Below, piece after piece: positions 1 to 11,649 of a stretch of DNA of 64,000 bases. Position 1 is the first letter of the stretch. Every line of letters begins with the position of its first letter. The stretch spans positions 54,881,194 to 54,945,193 of the forward strand of contig CM022946.1 of NCBI GenBank assembly GCA_012931725.1. Reading direction: 5' to 3'. The position numbers and the translations under genes were made by a program. Source of the DNA: Litsea cubeba. Taxonomy: Eukaryota; Streptophyta; Magnoliopsida; Laurales; Lauraceae. The notes beneath the pieces are model-generated. The model did not search any database, was not told where the DNA came from, and saw only the letters and a program-made list of their open reading frames with translations.

Positions 1-3000
1 CCCGATCGGAGTCAGACTCATCCTCGGATGTGAGAGGATCGTCTATCCAGCAATTTTCTCCATTTTCAGGATTTAAGGGAGGATGTACCTGGTGGTCTTC
101 AGGGACTTCAGGCTCCGGATTGCGAGGAGGCTCGTTGATGCGTTCTTGCTCTTGTTCTAGAGCGAGTCGCTGCAAGATCCTTGCATATTCTTCAAGATCA
201 GGCATGGGAGCCGGATCTTCTTCTTCATCATCTCTTTGTGGCTCAACATTGTTGATTTTCACTGGAGTAATGAGAGGTGCTGGGTCAGCAGCATTTTCTT
301 ATACAGCCTCTTGGTCTTCTTCATCATCAGACCAGGATCCTTGTGGCTGTAGGGGGTTATACCAGATTACTGGCATAAGATGAGACTCAGGAACCCATTC
401 TTCATCGGAGAGATATTCTCCTGTTTCAAGGGACTCCTCCCACTCATCTGTGTAGTTGGATTCGAATCCATCATCGGTGTCGCTGGATTCGTATCCATCA
501 ATGGAGAATCCAACTACCGAATTGCAAGAGTATGATGCCTCCTGCATGGCTTCTTTGAATTGAGGTGGCATGAAATCACTGAGAGTGAATTTCCTTACCC
601 CCTTTGAAGTCTCTGGAAGGGATGTTTTTGTTACCTCCAGTGAAGCGGTAGAGGAAGCCTCTGCCTTTTCTTTGACCTCTAGTTTTGGCTGGGTCTTCTC
701 TTGCCGTTTGAGCTTGAGGAGATGTTTCCTAGCCTGCCTTCGCTGTTGAGCTGTAGGCTTTGTTTTCACGACCTCCCAATTTTCATCTTCCAGGAGATCG
801 GGATGTACCCATATCGGTTGTCCGTCTGGTGTCGGGTAAGGAACCAGTTGTTCGGACGCTTGGATTGAGTTTATCACCTTGAAGGAAGTAGTGATCTTCT
901 TCTTCGGTGATTTTGATGTTTGTCCACATGTCACCATGTTGACGGAGGCAGACCCATAGTTTTTGTCAAAGGTGATGACTCCGTTTTTCCACATCTCATT
1001 TATTTTCTCTCTCACAACGAAGCATTGATTGAGAGGATGCGAGATCATCTGGTGGTATGGACAGTACCGAGGATCGTTGGTTTTGCCAACATCACCCGGT
1101 CTTTTTGGTTCAGGCAAGGTGAGCTTGCCGTTTGCCACAAGAGCCCCGAAGATTTCATCAACATCTTCATCAAACGGGTATTTCTTCTCTACTCGTTCTT
1201 TGAAGGCATCAGAGAGTTCAGGTTTCTTACCAACAGCTTTGTTTTCAGCTTTCTTTGGTGGCTGAGGAGCTGACTTGGTCTGCACATTGAGGACCTCTTT
1301 CTTCTTTGGTTTAGAGGTTGCAATGGTGGTTGGCTCTTTTCTTGATGATTTCTGACTGTTGAGGTCTTTAATCACCGTTTCAGCTTCCATGGAAGCTTCT
1401 AGGAGTTCTCCCAGGTTTTTTGATTTGTTGCCGATGATCATGGAGCGGATTCTGGCTCTCATGTTGTTTCGGCAGATGTCGACTAGAGACGCTTATGGCA
1501 ATACATCAGAGCATTTGTATGCCATTGCTTTCCACTTATGAATGAAGTCATATATTGACTCATTCTCCCCCTGTTTTAGGCTGCACAGCTGGGCCATAGT
1601 AACAGGATGATCCTCACCTTTGAAGTGAGTCAGGAAGCGTGTCTCTAGCATGGCCCAATTTTGGATGGAGTCCTCCGGCAGAGTGGAGTACCAATCGAAG
1701 GCCGTACCTTTTATGGTACTTGCAAAGAGGCGGATCTTGAGTGCATCTTAATCCGCGATAGCTCCCGTCAGGATCTTGAAGTGGATGACGTGCTGTCTGG
1801 CTGATCCTTTCCCCGTATATGTTTGGAGAGTAGGATGCTTGAATTTGGTGGGGAACGGGACCGAGTCCATCCATAAGGGATATGGTGGCTTGATCCCATG
1901 CTCCTTGAGTATATCCTCTTCTTTTGCTTTGGCGAGGATACCGTCTACGTCCTTTTTGGTAAGGGCGCGTGACTCATTTTCTTCTCTATATACCTCGTCG
2001 TCTTGATGATTCGGAGGAGGTTCATTGTTCGCCTGATTTTGGAAGGCGAGGAGAAGGTTTTCCATCAGAGTTTCAATCCTCTGCTGGCCCTGTTCCAACT
2101 GCTGGATGCGGGTGATCGCATCTTCTGGAGGTGGATTGCGGGGTGGTGGCTCAGAATTTGTAGCCAAGACATTCATCCTTCGTGATTCGAACGAAGAAAC
2201 TGTCCTGGTGACTGAGCTGGGGCTCATTCTTTTTGAAGAGGAGCTTGAGGAAGGATCACTATGCTGTCCTTTGCTTGAAGGAGCAGGGGATTCTTCTGAA
2301 TGTCTTCTTGTCCTGGAGACGCTGCGGGTCATCGGACGTCGGACATGGATTTTTGTTGCTGATTTTTGGCGCCTTCTGGTTTTTCCAACCATATGGACGG
2401 CAGCAACTTGGTTGGGTCTTTCTTTTTCGACCCATTTAGGAGAGACTTGAAGTGTGGGAGGCTGGGTCCTTTGCTTCTCTAGTCTCTTTTGTCTATACGA
2501 CGCGCGGCGGCGTATACGACGAGCAATTTGAGCTTCGGTCAGCTCTGACTGGGCTTTGACGATGAAGGATGTGCTCCCTCGGGCGCAGCAGCCGAGCCTG
2601 TCTTCTTTGTAGCTGGGCAAGGACAGGATGCGAACCCTATCCTTCGCCAGTTGCAGCGAAGCTTTGAATTTTTGAAGTTCGGCCCCTGTAGATATGAAGG
2701 GTCGAACTGCAGGTTTGTAGGCCTTAGCAGGTGCTTGTAGAGGCCTTGTGATGCATGACTTGATTTTGGGCTTGTAGGAACAAGCCGGCTCATGCTGGGA
2801 TGACTTGGAAGTCAGATTGGAGATGGGTCTCTCCTCTTTCATGTAAGCAAGAGGGTAGAACTGGTTCTCCTTGAGTGGGGCCAGGAATGCTGGCTTAGTG
2901 GATGTTTGGGACCTTCTCTGTTTTGGTGAAGGTCTTGGGGACCAAGTCTTGGGGTAGACCTGGTTGTTTGCAGGTTGAGGCTTCGTGGGGCTGCCACGGG

Positions 3001-3286
3001 CTTCAGGCCTTCTGGTGCTCGCCTTTGGTGTCATGGTAGTGACACGTTGAGAGGCGAGTTTCTGCTTCTTGGAGGGAGCAGTTTGTTCCTCAGGAAGTGG
3101 GAATGGTCCCAGCGTCCCAAAGACGATAGTCCGGGGAGTCGAGGTCAACCCGGAGTTCAGAGAGTTGCCGAGGGAGTTGACACTTCGGCAGCTGATGGGG
3201 CGCTTGTAGGTGCGCGTGGTTTGCTTCTGTTGAAGCATGAGTTGGTGCTTGTTTTCGTCGAAAGTAATGGTTAGTGAAGCTGCCAT
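1..3286 (-). pseudogene. gag of leftmost Tat-lineage Ty3/gypsy copy, runs off left edge
   Basis: Gag forms the retrotransposon particle and packages its RNA. The protein starts MAASLTITFDE at 3286, in a strong plant initiation context (AACAATGGC). A basic, Ser/Pro/Arg-rich N-terminal half follows, then a Gln-rich helix (ITRIQQLEQGQQRIETL), then a Retrotrans_gag domain (core TAFDWYSTLPEDSIQNW near 1670-1710), then an acidic C-terminal region. Three stop codons interrupt it, at 1748-1750, 1493-1495 and 299-301. Each is a TAA where the plus-strand copy at 24250-27526 has CAA. The leader, primer-binding site and LTR lie directly upstream at 3287-5576. The 3' end lies outside the window. Family assignment is firm. 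Loss of function is clear from the stops. Confidence 0.9.
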
Positions 3287-4904
3287 TGTTAGTTTTCGAA
3301 AATTTCTGAAACAAGACCACATCCATTAGTAATCACAAGAATATAATGATCATAAATGGGAAGTTCTATGGTTTCGTCTTTTCAAATTGCTCGAGGTAGA
3401 TGACCCAAGCAATATGAGGAAGGCAAAATGCCATAGAAGGTACAATTGTTCTGATCGCAGGTATGGTAAGCCCGGAATGGGCATCCCAGTGACTGCTAGA
3501 AGCAATTGTGAACTTAAATTCGACTTATCGAGAAGCAGAGCTTGCTCGAGGTAAGAAGAATATAAAGTTGGAGTTACAAATGTGCCGGTCGCAATACAGT
3601 AGACCCTGAAAGGGCGTACTAGTACCGCTAGACACAAATGTTTTGAGACCGCATCTATGAGATGAGATTCTCTGTTTTGAAAGGTCAAGATTGGATTCAT
3701 CAAAGAGAGCAGATGGTATTCCAATCTGAACACGGGCTCAGCGATTTCCGCGACCACCAGTGCTCAGAAAGAAATGAACCATAATTTCTCGGATCTGAAT
3801 CTAAAAATGACGAGTTTTTTTTTTTGAAAGGCCAATATCGGGTTCATCAAAGAGAGCAAAAGGCACTCCAATCTGAACACGGGCTCAGCGATTTCCGCGA
3901 GCGCCAGTGCTCAGAAAGGAGAAGACCAAGATTTCTCTAATCTAAACCCAAAATGACGGAAGTTTTTTTTTTTTGAAGATTTTGAAGATTTTTTTTTAAA
4001 AGATTTTTTTTTATTTTATTTTTTTTATTTATTTTTTTTAGATTTTTTTTTTGAAAATTTTTTTTATTTTTTATTTTTTATTTTAAAATTTTATTTTTAA
4101 AATTTTATTTTTGAAAAAATTTATTTAAAAGACGAGAGAGTACACATAGGCCTCCTAACCCGGTCTTATGAAATCTTGATTGATAGAATTGCCCCCAGGT
4201 AAGGGTAGGATTACTTAATGAACCCGTTTGGAGGACCCTTGCCTAGAACAGTCAAGCTGTCTCCACACTCTGGACAAGGCTTTTCTTTGAATCAACCATG
4301 ATCAAAGAACACAGTTGGTTTAACCTTAGTGGTCTATGTCTTTTTTTTTATATATATATATATATTTTTTTTATGAATTCATCGAAGAGAAACAATGGCC
4401 CAAAACCTTAGTCGAACAGGCTCAACATTTCTGCAAGCGCGATGAACGATAGGAACGGATCAAGGTTTCTCAATTTTGAATCCAAATTGAGAAATCTAAA
4501 TTTTTTTTTATACTTTTATATATATATATATATTTTAGATTTTTAATGAACTCATCGAAGAGAAATAATGGCCCAACCCCCGATCCGAACACGGTCTCAG
4601 CGATTTCCGCGAGCGCCAGTGCCCAGAAGGGAAAGGATCAAAGTTTCTCAATTTTGAATCCAAAAATGAAAAATCTGATTTTTTTTTTGTTTTTTTTTTT
4701 TGAAAAGAGAAAGAGTGGAAATAAATTCAAAGAATTAGAAATTTCCAAACAAAAAATCTCATCTCATTTTTTTTTTTTTGCGGAATTCAACATAGGCCAC
4801 CAATTATAAAGTAGCCAAGGAATCGAGAAAAGAAATATAAGCATAGAGCAAAATATATGATATGCAAATATTTCATTTCTAGCATCGTGTTCTCAAATAA
4901 ACGA
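3287..4904 (-). other. 5' untranslated leader of leftmost Tat copy
   Basis: This stretch lies between the primer-binding site and gag. It holds long A/T homopolymer tracts (about 3960-4130, 4345-4375, 4500-4540). It also holds partial tandem repeats built around two related blocks, one carrying GATTTCCGCGAGCGCCAGTG near 3690-3930 and 4590-4620, the other carrying CATCGAAGAGAAA near 4380 and 4551. The same layout recurs in the two other leaders (22278-24249; 51025-51899 plus 56105-57180). No conserved protein is evident apart from the short ORF at 3350-3757. Confidence 0.8.
3350..3757 (-). CDS. Short leader ORF upstream of gag (135 aa), function unknown
   Basis: An open frame ends about 60 bases before the gag start. 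The plus-strand copy at 23801-24184 keeps almost the same protein (127 aa there, from the internal MFRLEYHLL) and also ends just before gag. The third copy (51262-51471) is frameshifted. The few differences I can see between the two open copies all change the amino acid, so purifying selection is not apparent. It may be an upstream ORF that lowers gag translation, or a chance frame. No domain recognised. Confidence 0.3.
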   Translation of the reverse strand: MVAEIAEPVFRLEYHLLSLMNPILTFQNRESHLIDAVSKHLCLAVLVRPFRVYCIATGTFVTPTLYSSYLEQALLLDKSNLSSQLLLAVTGMPIPGLPYLRSEQLYLLWHFAFLILLGSSTSSNLKRRNHRTSHL

Positions 4905-4922
4905 GTCCCACCGGGTGTGCCA
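4905..4922 (-). other. Primer-binding site of leftmost Tat copy
   Basis: On the minus strand this reads TGGCACACCCGGTGGGAC, three bases inside the LTR end. The same 18-mer follows the LTRs at 22256 and 57202. TGGCRCRCCCGGTGGGAC-type sites are usual in plant Tat-lineage elements. They pair with the 3' end of a host tRNA (probably an arginine tRNA) that primes minus-strand DNA synthesis. Confidence 0.85.
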
Positions 4923-4925
4923 GCT

Positions 4926-5576
4926 TGATGGACCGCGCTCCCGGATGCCCGGGTTCCTACCGAGGTCGGCGGACGTGGGAGTCCGTTTGGTTCCGACCCT
5001 TTCGTAACCGGGGGGCAAAGGGGGCGTGCATCAACATTTCTTTTTTTGTGGGTGTGCCAGATTTTCTATTTTTACTTGGAATTGCAAGTGGTGATCCGGA
5101 GATCAACCTTCGCAAGTAAAAAGGAAATCAACTTCTTTCAAGTTTTCCATTGCACATATATTTAAGAAAAGAGACATTTTTCTTAGTTTGCCGTGAAAGG
5201 CGATTTTTTTGGCATTTATAGCCGATTTTGACGTTTATAGCCGATTTTTGGCGTTTATAGCCGATTTTGGCGTTTATAGCCGATTTACAATCCTTATCAA
5301 CAATGAAAGACAAGAATTGTGATTTTTATCTCTTTTAAAAAAATACAAACTACAATGAAAAGCAAGAAAAGGAGGATCTAACTTCTCAGGAGATTGTGGG
5401 GGACTCGTTTAGATTGACGGTCGCAAGCCATATGTGGGCTTCGCCATCATCCATGCCGATGAGAACAGAGGATGCTATTGACTCGCTTGGCTTGGCTATA
5501 ACCTCGGGTTTTTAGAAGACAAAGACCAAAAGGAGGTCCTATATCCAATAAAAAGCCGAGTAGACGGGCTGAAAAG
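4926..5576 (-). mobile_element. Truncated Tat LTR (3' 651 bp only)
   Basis: Minus-oriented LTR ending CCATCA beside the primer-binding site. It is colinear with 9336-9986 of the solo LTR; by eye only three base differences separate them. At 5576 homology stops inside the LTR and a foreign LTR begins, so U3 with its promoter is lost. It includes the CGGCTATAAACGCCA repeat cluster (about 5210-5285) and a 61-codon frame over it (5128-5313). Confidence 0.9.
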
Positions 5577-7517
5577 CTGACCGACGGCTAGCGGAGTCCA
5601 AAAATGGGGAGAAAACAGCTATCAGGAATTGGAACCGAGGAGTTGTCAGTTTACTATCGGCTAACCGACACTTCAGCATCAAAATTTGTAGAAAAATACA
5701 GCTCTCTGGAATTGGGACCGAACTGTTATCGGTCACCTGTCGATTGGTTGTCAATTAGCCGACAGGCTGACCGACAGCTGACCGACGTTACTGCGGGAGC
5801 AGATTTCTGTAGCTGTTTTCAGTCCCTTCTTTCTCCAAACACTCCTTATTTTAAGGGTCAGATCCCTGTAATAAAGTGAGCCAAAAGCTCTTCCATTTCA
5901 TCATTCAAAACCTCCATTCCCAACACTTCAAATTCCCTATTTAACCTCATCCATCCTTCCATCAAAATTCCATTCATACAACCATCCATTTCAACACATT
6001 CAATCATCTGATGGCCCATCATTCATAAAAATCCATATGTACCATAAACAAGCTTTGACAAAATTATTTTCAACCATTCCCAAGATATTAAACAATGTAT
6101 AAGACTCATCAATATGCATTTTAAAAGCAATGGAAACTATATCAAAAATGTAGATGAGAATACATATGAGATCACCAAAAATAATTAATGTAAATCAAGA
6201 TTTTCCATAAACATGTTAGCATTCAAAAATCATCATTTCAAAAGCAATAGAAAATCATAGTAAAAAGCATGATTAAAGGTAAGTATTAAATAATTAAGAA
6301 TAAGTAATGAAAATCCATATTTTTCTCATAAAACATGTTAACATTTGAAATCATTCATTCATCTACTTGCCTTAGGTCCAAAGCTAGCAAATCAACCTCT
6401 AATCACACTCCAAGCCAAGAAATCACAACCTATGCAAAAGGCCCAAAAACAAACCCTAAAATGTCAAAACCAAGAAATACAAAGAGAAAGCTTTCAATAA
6501 TGGAGATGGAGAGTCTCATGGGCTAGGAAAACACATATTTAGAAGAAGGAAGAGATTGCTTACATGGAAGGTCTTCAAATGCACAAAGTTAGCTCAAAGA
6601 GGATCCTAAGATGGCTGGTTTTCTCTTCAAATGGCATCAATGGAGAGTTTGAGATGAGGGGAAGAAGAAGATGGGCTCAACTCTCTATTTTTGTAAGCTT
6701 GGAGGTGGGATTAGGGAGAGAAAACAAGAGAATAAGAAAGGGGATGGAAAATCCCCATTTTCCTGCACAGCCACCACCTCTCTCAGCTGGGACGATTGGG
6801 AGAGATGAGGGAGAGGAGTGGTGGTACTTATAATGGGTATGTGTGGGCCCCACCACACTTAAAACTTGCAAATGGGAATCAGAGGGTTTTCTAGACCTCA
6901 GATCAAGAAACTTAAAACATGAAAAGTGTCCGGCACAAAATTATATTTCCAACAAGGTTAATATTGACATACTTCCGGGGTCCATAGAAAAAGTCATCTG
7001 TTTGGTTAAAGTGATCAAAATAATGAAAGATTTGGGATTACAAGGATTAAAATATCGATTTCTGTGCCTCGGATGCAATCAAACAAGAAGAGTGAAATGT
7101 TTCTAATAAAATCTAGTTTCCAAAAAGTATATATTTGACAAGGTTCTGAGATCTCGAAATTTGGGTCTAAATTTAGTGTAAAAAGACTGATTTTGCCCCC
7201 AGGACTGGAAAAACTGATTTTCGGAGTTTCAAATGGGTATGGAGTGAACACGAAAGTTGTAGGGAATAACTAGATTAGTCAAACGGAGCTGAAATGAGAA
7301 TTTTTAGAAATCAAAGAGAATATCTCTACAATGGCCACACAAAACAAATAGGACCCTACGGTCACTATCTAGGTTCACTGGCTCTCAAAACTTACCAAAA
7401 CCAAAGCAAATATAATCAAACTCAGAAATTCGATCAAACAACCGGTAAACCCACTGAGAAAACTAATCCACGCTTAAAACCACGCTAAACCAAGAAATAT
7501 GGGGTCGGGTTCTCACA
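5577..7517 (-). mobile_element. Truncated LTR of a different Ty3/gypsy family
   Basis: Read on the minus strand it starts TGTGAGAACCCGACCCC at 7517, the typical start of long chromovirus (Tekay/Del-type) LTRs. It resembles the start of the solo LTR at 51900 (TGTAAGATCCTGACCCC), with a matching TTTTAA.CGTGG block shortly after. A TATA-like CATTATAAGTACC lies near 6825-6840 (minus). The distal part (5620-5800) is rich in repeated CTGACCGAC and CGACAG words. No second end and no target duplication are found, since the left end abuts a broken Tat LTR at 5576. No gene is supported inside. Confidence 0.65.
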
Positions 7518-9335
7518 CCTTGAAAAGTCAGATGACGTCCGGCGAGAGGAAGTTTGGGCCTTCCTTTCTGGAGAAAAGCACAAGATAGGCTTTTTTGGTT
7601 ACCAGGGCATCATTGGTTTTGAAGCTGTTCAAGAAATACCTGATGAGGCTTTAGAGCAGCTAGAATAGGAGGAATCTGAGCTTGACGCTTGGATGCAAGC
7701 GGCACAGAGGCGAGCTTCCGTGGAGTCTATTGATAAGGGTAGACCATCCAGCGAGGAGTCAAGTGAGATACCTGACTCTGACAGTGGGGCATGTTCTTTT
7801 AGGAAGCGGGCCCATAGAGGTAAGAGGAAGAGTAGTCAGCATCGCAGCAAGGAGCAACACGAAGACTCTCCTGATATGGAAGTCCCTCTTACTATCAATG
7901 AAGAGGTGTCAGAGAATGCTGACGAGCCTCCAGAAAAGAGGAGCCAAGAAGAAGAGACCGTCGGTGAAGGTATGATTCTTCCTCTTTCTCTTTCCATTTC
8001 TTTTCATGGAATTTTCCATGTTCTGATTTGTTTCCTACTTCTACTTTTCTTTTCTTTTTTTTTTTTTTAGCAAAGGAAGAAGACTTGGCGATGCCTGAGG
8101 TCCCGACCAATGAGGCGGTGACGGATCCTGTGGGGGCACCTAAAGAAGAACCGAGGGACTCTGGAATGAATCTAGAATCTCCGACTGGTATAACTTCTTT
8201 TGCTTTCTTTTTTTTGTCTGTGACTTAATTTGCTAACACATTTTTTTTTTGTCAGCTAACTTGCCACAGGATTCCGATGACTTTGAAACATCGATGGATG
8301 CAAACGTTGACGATGCTTCCAATGAGTTCATGGAGGAAGAGAGTGTTCCGCAAGTCGTCGAAGAAGGTAATTTATAGTAATAACCCTGGTAATGATTTTC
8401 AAACAGGATCATATCCATACCTTTTTGTGTTTCTTTGGCAGGTTTTGAAGTAATAGAAGAAAGTCCATCGCTTCCTTCAAAACCATAGCAAGGGATGCTA
8501 GAGGTTGATCCGGAGGGAGAGACTCCTAGAACCAGTTCTGACACAGTTGAGGAGATGCATCGTGCTGAGATTCCTTCCCCAGTGGCTCCAGGTGGAAATA
8601 GTTCTTTTGTTACTCTTCCAACGGGTCATGACATGAGCAGCCAACCGACAGAGCGGGGCGAGTCTTCATCTGGGCCATCTCTTCTATTTACGAAGAAGGT
8701 GTTGGCACGGGTTTTGAGCTCTTGGATCGAGACTCTCCTTTCTGGGCACTTGGATGCCGGATTTGGTACGATCTAGCATGTGTAGGAGATTCTCACTGAT
8801 GCCGAAGAAGTTGGTCTGGACGTCACAGGTGCCAGGTGATCGTTGATAGGATCATTGCACTGAGTGACAAGTGGTTTGAGACCATGGACTTCCCTGATGA
8901 CCAGTTCTTCAAGGAGATGTTCTTGGATCCTGCTAACAGGGCTAAGTCTGACCTGAATGAGGCTACACAGTGCAGGAAGCAGGTAGTCCGAGAGAAGAAC
9001 TTAGAAGAGCTAGCCATCATCGGGTTGAGGCATGACCTTAACATTCTTGATAGGGAGGTCGATGAGGCCAGGAAATGTCTTGAGCATTTGAAGACACAAG
9101 TCACTACCAAGTGGGCTGCTATAACAGAGGCTCATGACAGGGAGAGTGCTCTGATTCACCGGGTTGCAGATGCCAATCGAGTTCTCGAAAGGAAGATTCA
9201 AGAAGACGAACAATGGTAAACTACTCGGGATAAGCTTCCCGGTATAAAAGAAGGGTTACAGCCTTTTCCAGCATCTCATGGAAAGTTCCTGAAGAAGCGT
9301 GCCTTGGAAACTATGATGGCTGAGGCCAAGAGTTT
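7518..9335 (+). pseudogene. Antisense PMD-type gene of the minus-strand Tat element, 3' part
   Basis: Third copy of the extra gene carried against the pol strand. It starts inside the main exon, cut on the left by the foreign LTR. Intron signals match the plus-strand element's copy: exon to 7969, intron 7970-8070, exon 8071-8187, intron 8188-8255, exon 8256-8366, intron 8367-8441, last exon from 8442. All introns are GT...AG with T-rich 3' ends. The last exon encodes the acidic linker and a coiled coil (LDREVDEARKCLEHLK). It is broken by stops near 8486, 8774 and 9217, then split at 9335 by a solo LTR; its final bases resume at 11650-11700. Decayed, but it independently confirms the gene model. 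Confidence 0.75.
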
Positions 9336-11644
9336 TGATGGACCGCGCTCCCGGATGCCCGGGTTCCTACCGAGGTCGGCGGACGTGGGAGTCCGTTTGG
9401 TTCCGACCCTTTCGTAACTGGGGGGCAAAGGGGGCGTGCATCAACATTTCTTTTTTTGTGGGTGTGCCAGATTTTCTATTTTTACTTGGAATTGCAAGTG
9501 GTGATCCGGAGATCAACCTTCGCAAGTAAAAAGGAAATCAACTTCTTTCAAGTTTTCCATTGCACATATATTTAAGAAAAGAGACATTTTTCTTAGTTTG
9601 CCGTGAAAGGCGATTTTTTTGGCATTTATAGCCGATTTTGGCGTTTATAGCCGATTTTTGGCGTTTATAGCCGATTTTGGCGTTTATAGCCGATTTACAA
9701 TCCTTATCAACAATGAAAGACAAGAATTGTGATTTTTATCTTTTTTAAAAAAATACAAACTACAATGAAAAGCAAGAAAAGGAGGATCTAACTTCTCAGG
9801 AGATTGTGGGGGACTCGTTTAGATTGACGGTCGCAAGCCATATGTGGGCTTCGCCATCATCCATGCCGATGAGAACAGAGGATGCTATTGACTCGCTTGG
9901 CTTGGCTATAACCTCGGGTTTTTAGAAGACAAAGACCAAAAGGAGGTCCTATATCCAATAAAAAGCCGAGTAGACGGGCTGAAAAGCCACATCTAAGCCA
10001 TTGGAGGCAGGAGGAGAAGGCAAGGACCTTGGGGGGGGGGGGGTACCCCCCAAGGGACTTTTGTCACCTTGTTGCGGTGGCCGGTGTAGAACTTCCGCAG
10101 AGTTTTCTCTCTTTTTCCTTTCTCTGGATTTCTGATTTTTCTGTCTGCTGTCGATGATGTCTTTTCTTCTTGGAGAGCTCTCCTATTTATAGGCTTTTAG
10201 ATAGCCTTTTAGGAGAGTTTATGGGCTTTTATTGTCATTAAGCCGCATAATGGGAGGAGTTACAAAATTGAATTGTTTATTTTGTAACTCCTTTTTCTTG
10301 GTTTCTGATTGGCCGGAGGAAATTGAGGGCATTTAATCGCCTTTAATCGCCATGATGGGAGGAGTTTCATGGGTTAAATGCCATGAATCTCTTGACTTGT
10401 AACTCCCGAATGCTTGCTTCTGATTGGGCCGTCCAAAGAAATGGATTAATGACTGTAATAAAGCTAGTCAATTAATCGCATTAAGTGGTCGCCGAGCAGC
10501 TGAAGAGTCGCGGGCCGTGCCACGTCTTTTGGGATTCTTCTGTTGATGATCATCGATGGATCTTCATGTAGATCGACATCAGATGACCATATAATTTCAG
10601 GTGTTTGTTGCCAACAGCGGGTCGGTGCCATCTGTCCTGTCGATTTATCGATCGGTCGGGTAGAAAGCACACTTTTTTTGGTTGACCGGGTGGCGATCAA
10701 TATTGTTTTCGATACTTTTGATGATTGACCCGTGTTTTGGACGGATGTCAGAGGACTTGGTGTCTCAAAAGCATGAATTTTGGAAAGTACCAGAGGCTGG
10801 GCTCCTCGAATCACGAAAAAACGACGAAAACCGGGGTTTCCGGGGCTTTCCCGGCGACCCCGGGTTCCAAGGTCGCCGGCGACCCTGGCCCAGGGTCGCA
10901 GGGGTCTGCGACCCTGGGGGGTTTTCCCCCTTTCGTGTCCCGTTTTGCGTCCGTTTTTGCTGTTTTTCGATTCTTTTTTCTCCTGTACTTTTCCTTGACA
11001 TTTTGACCATTTATTGGCCTGATTTCTTTGTAGGAAACCTGATGAGAATCCTTGCATTTTATTTTGCAAAGTTTCCAATTTCCTGAGAAAGCCGAAGACT
11101 TTGTCGCGCAGAGCTGCCGATTTTCCGTCAGAAGCTGAAACTGGGTCAAACGAAGTCGGAATGACCTGAAATTTGGTGTGAAGCCTGCTGAGCAATAAAT
11201 AAGACCAACCATAGGCTTTTGTTTGAGTTTTGAAGCCGTTTGGGGTCCTATCACCTGTAGACTTGCTTTTTGTCGCGATGAAGATGTCGCGGTTTGATGT
11301 GCGGTCAACCGATGTCCGATTGACTTGAAATTTGACAGGGAACCTATTGGAGTCATTTTAAGATGATCCATAGGCTCTGTCTTGGGAACCATGGTCCCGG
11401 AGAGCTTTTGCCGCCGAGAGCTCCTTTTCGGCTGTCGGAGAAGCGAAGTTAGGCCAAATGATTTTGAAATGGCCCGAAACTTCTTGTGTACTCCTCTTTT
11501 GGCTATCTGGAAGAATCTTGCAGTTTTTGTTTGATTCTGACAAGATTTGATTTTTGGAAGCAGCATTGCCTATTTATGGCAGGTTGCGACTTCATGTAGC
11601 TCTTTGGATCTTGAAGAGGCAAAGTGACATTCTTGATGTCAACA
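9336..11644 (-). mobile_element. Solo Tat LTR, TSD AGTTT
   Basis: A 2309-bp LTR in minus orientation, TGTTGACATC...CCATCA, flanked by the 5-bp duplication AGTTT (9331-9335 and 11645-11649). Outside it the antisense gene resumes without loss (GGCCAAGAG/TTTACTTGAGGAGC), so the insertion was clean and the internal region was later removed by LTR-LTR recombination. It holds a TATA box (10184-10191), a GC-rich GGGTCGC/GCGACCC palindrome block (about 10845-10925), a poly-G run near 10031, and the CGGCTATAAACGCCA cluster (about 9620-9695). Confidence 0.92.
10184..10191 (-). promoter_or_regulatory. TATA box of solo LTR
   Basis: Minus strand reads CCTATAAATAGGAGAG, the same as the TATA context in the other LTRs (21420, 39150, 58055). 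It would place the start of the retroelement RNA about 30 bases downstream, near 10155-10160. Confidence 0.75.
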
Positions 11645-11649
11645 AGTTT

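Noticed and set aside
5577..7517. Possible host gene fragment
   Set aside because: Ends and internal motifs match a long gypsy LTR; frames are short and unrelated.
10464..11566. Minus-strand frames of 240-250 codons in the LTR
   Set aside because: They lie in U3 and include the GC palindromes. They are not kept intact among LTRs and have no domain.
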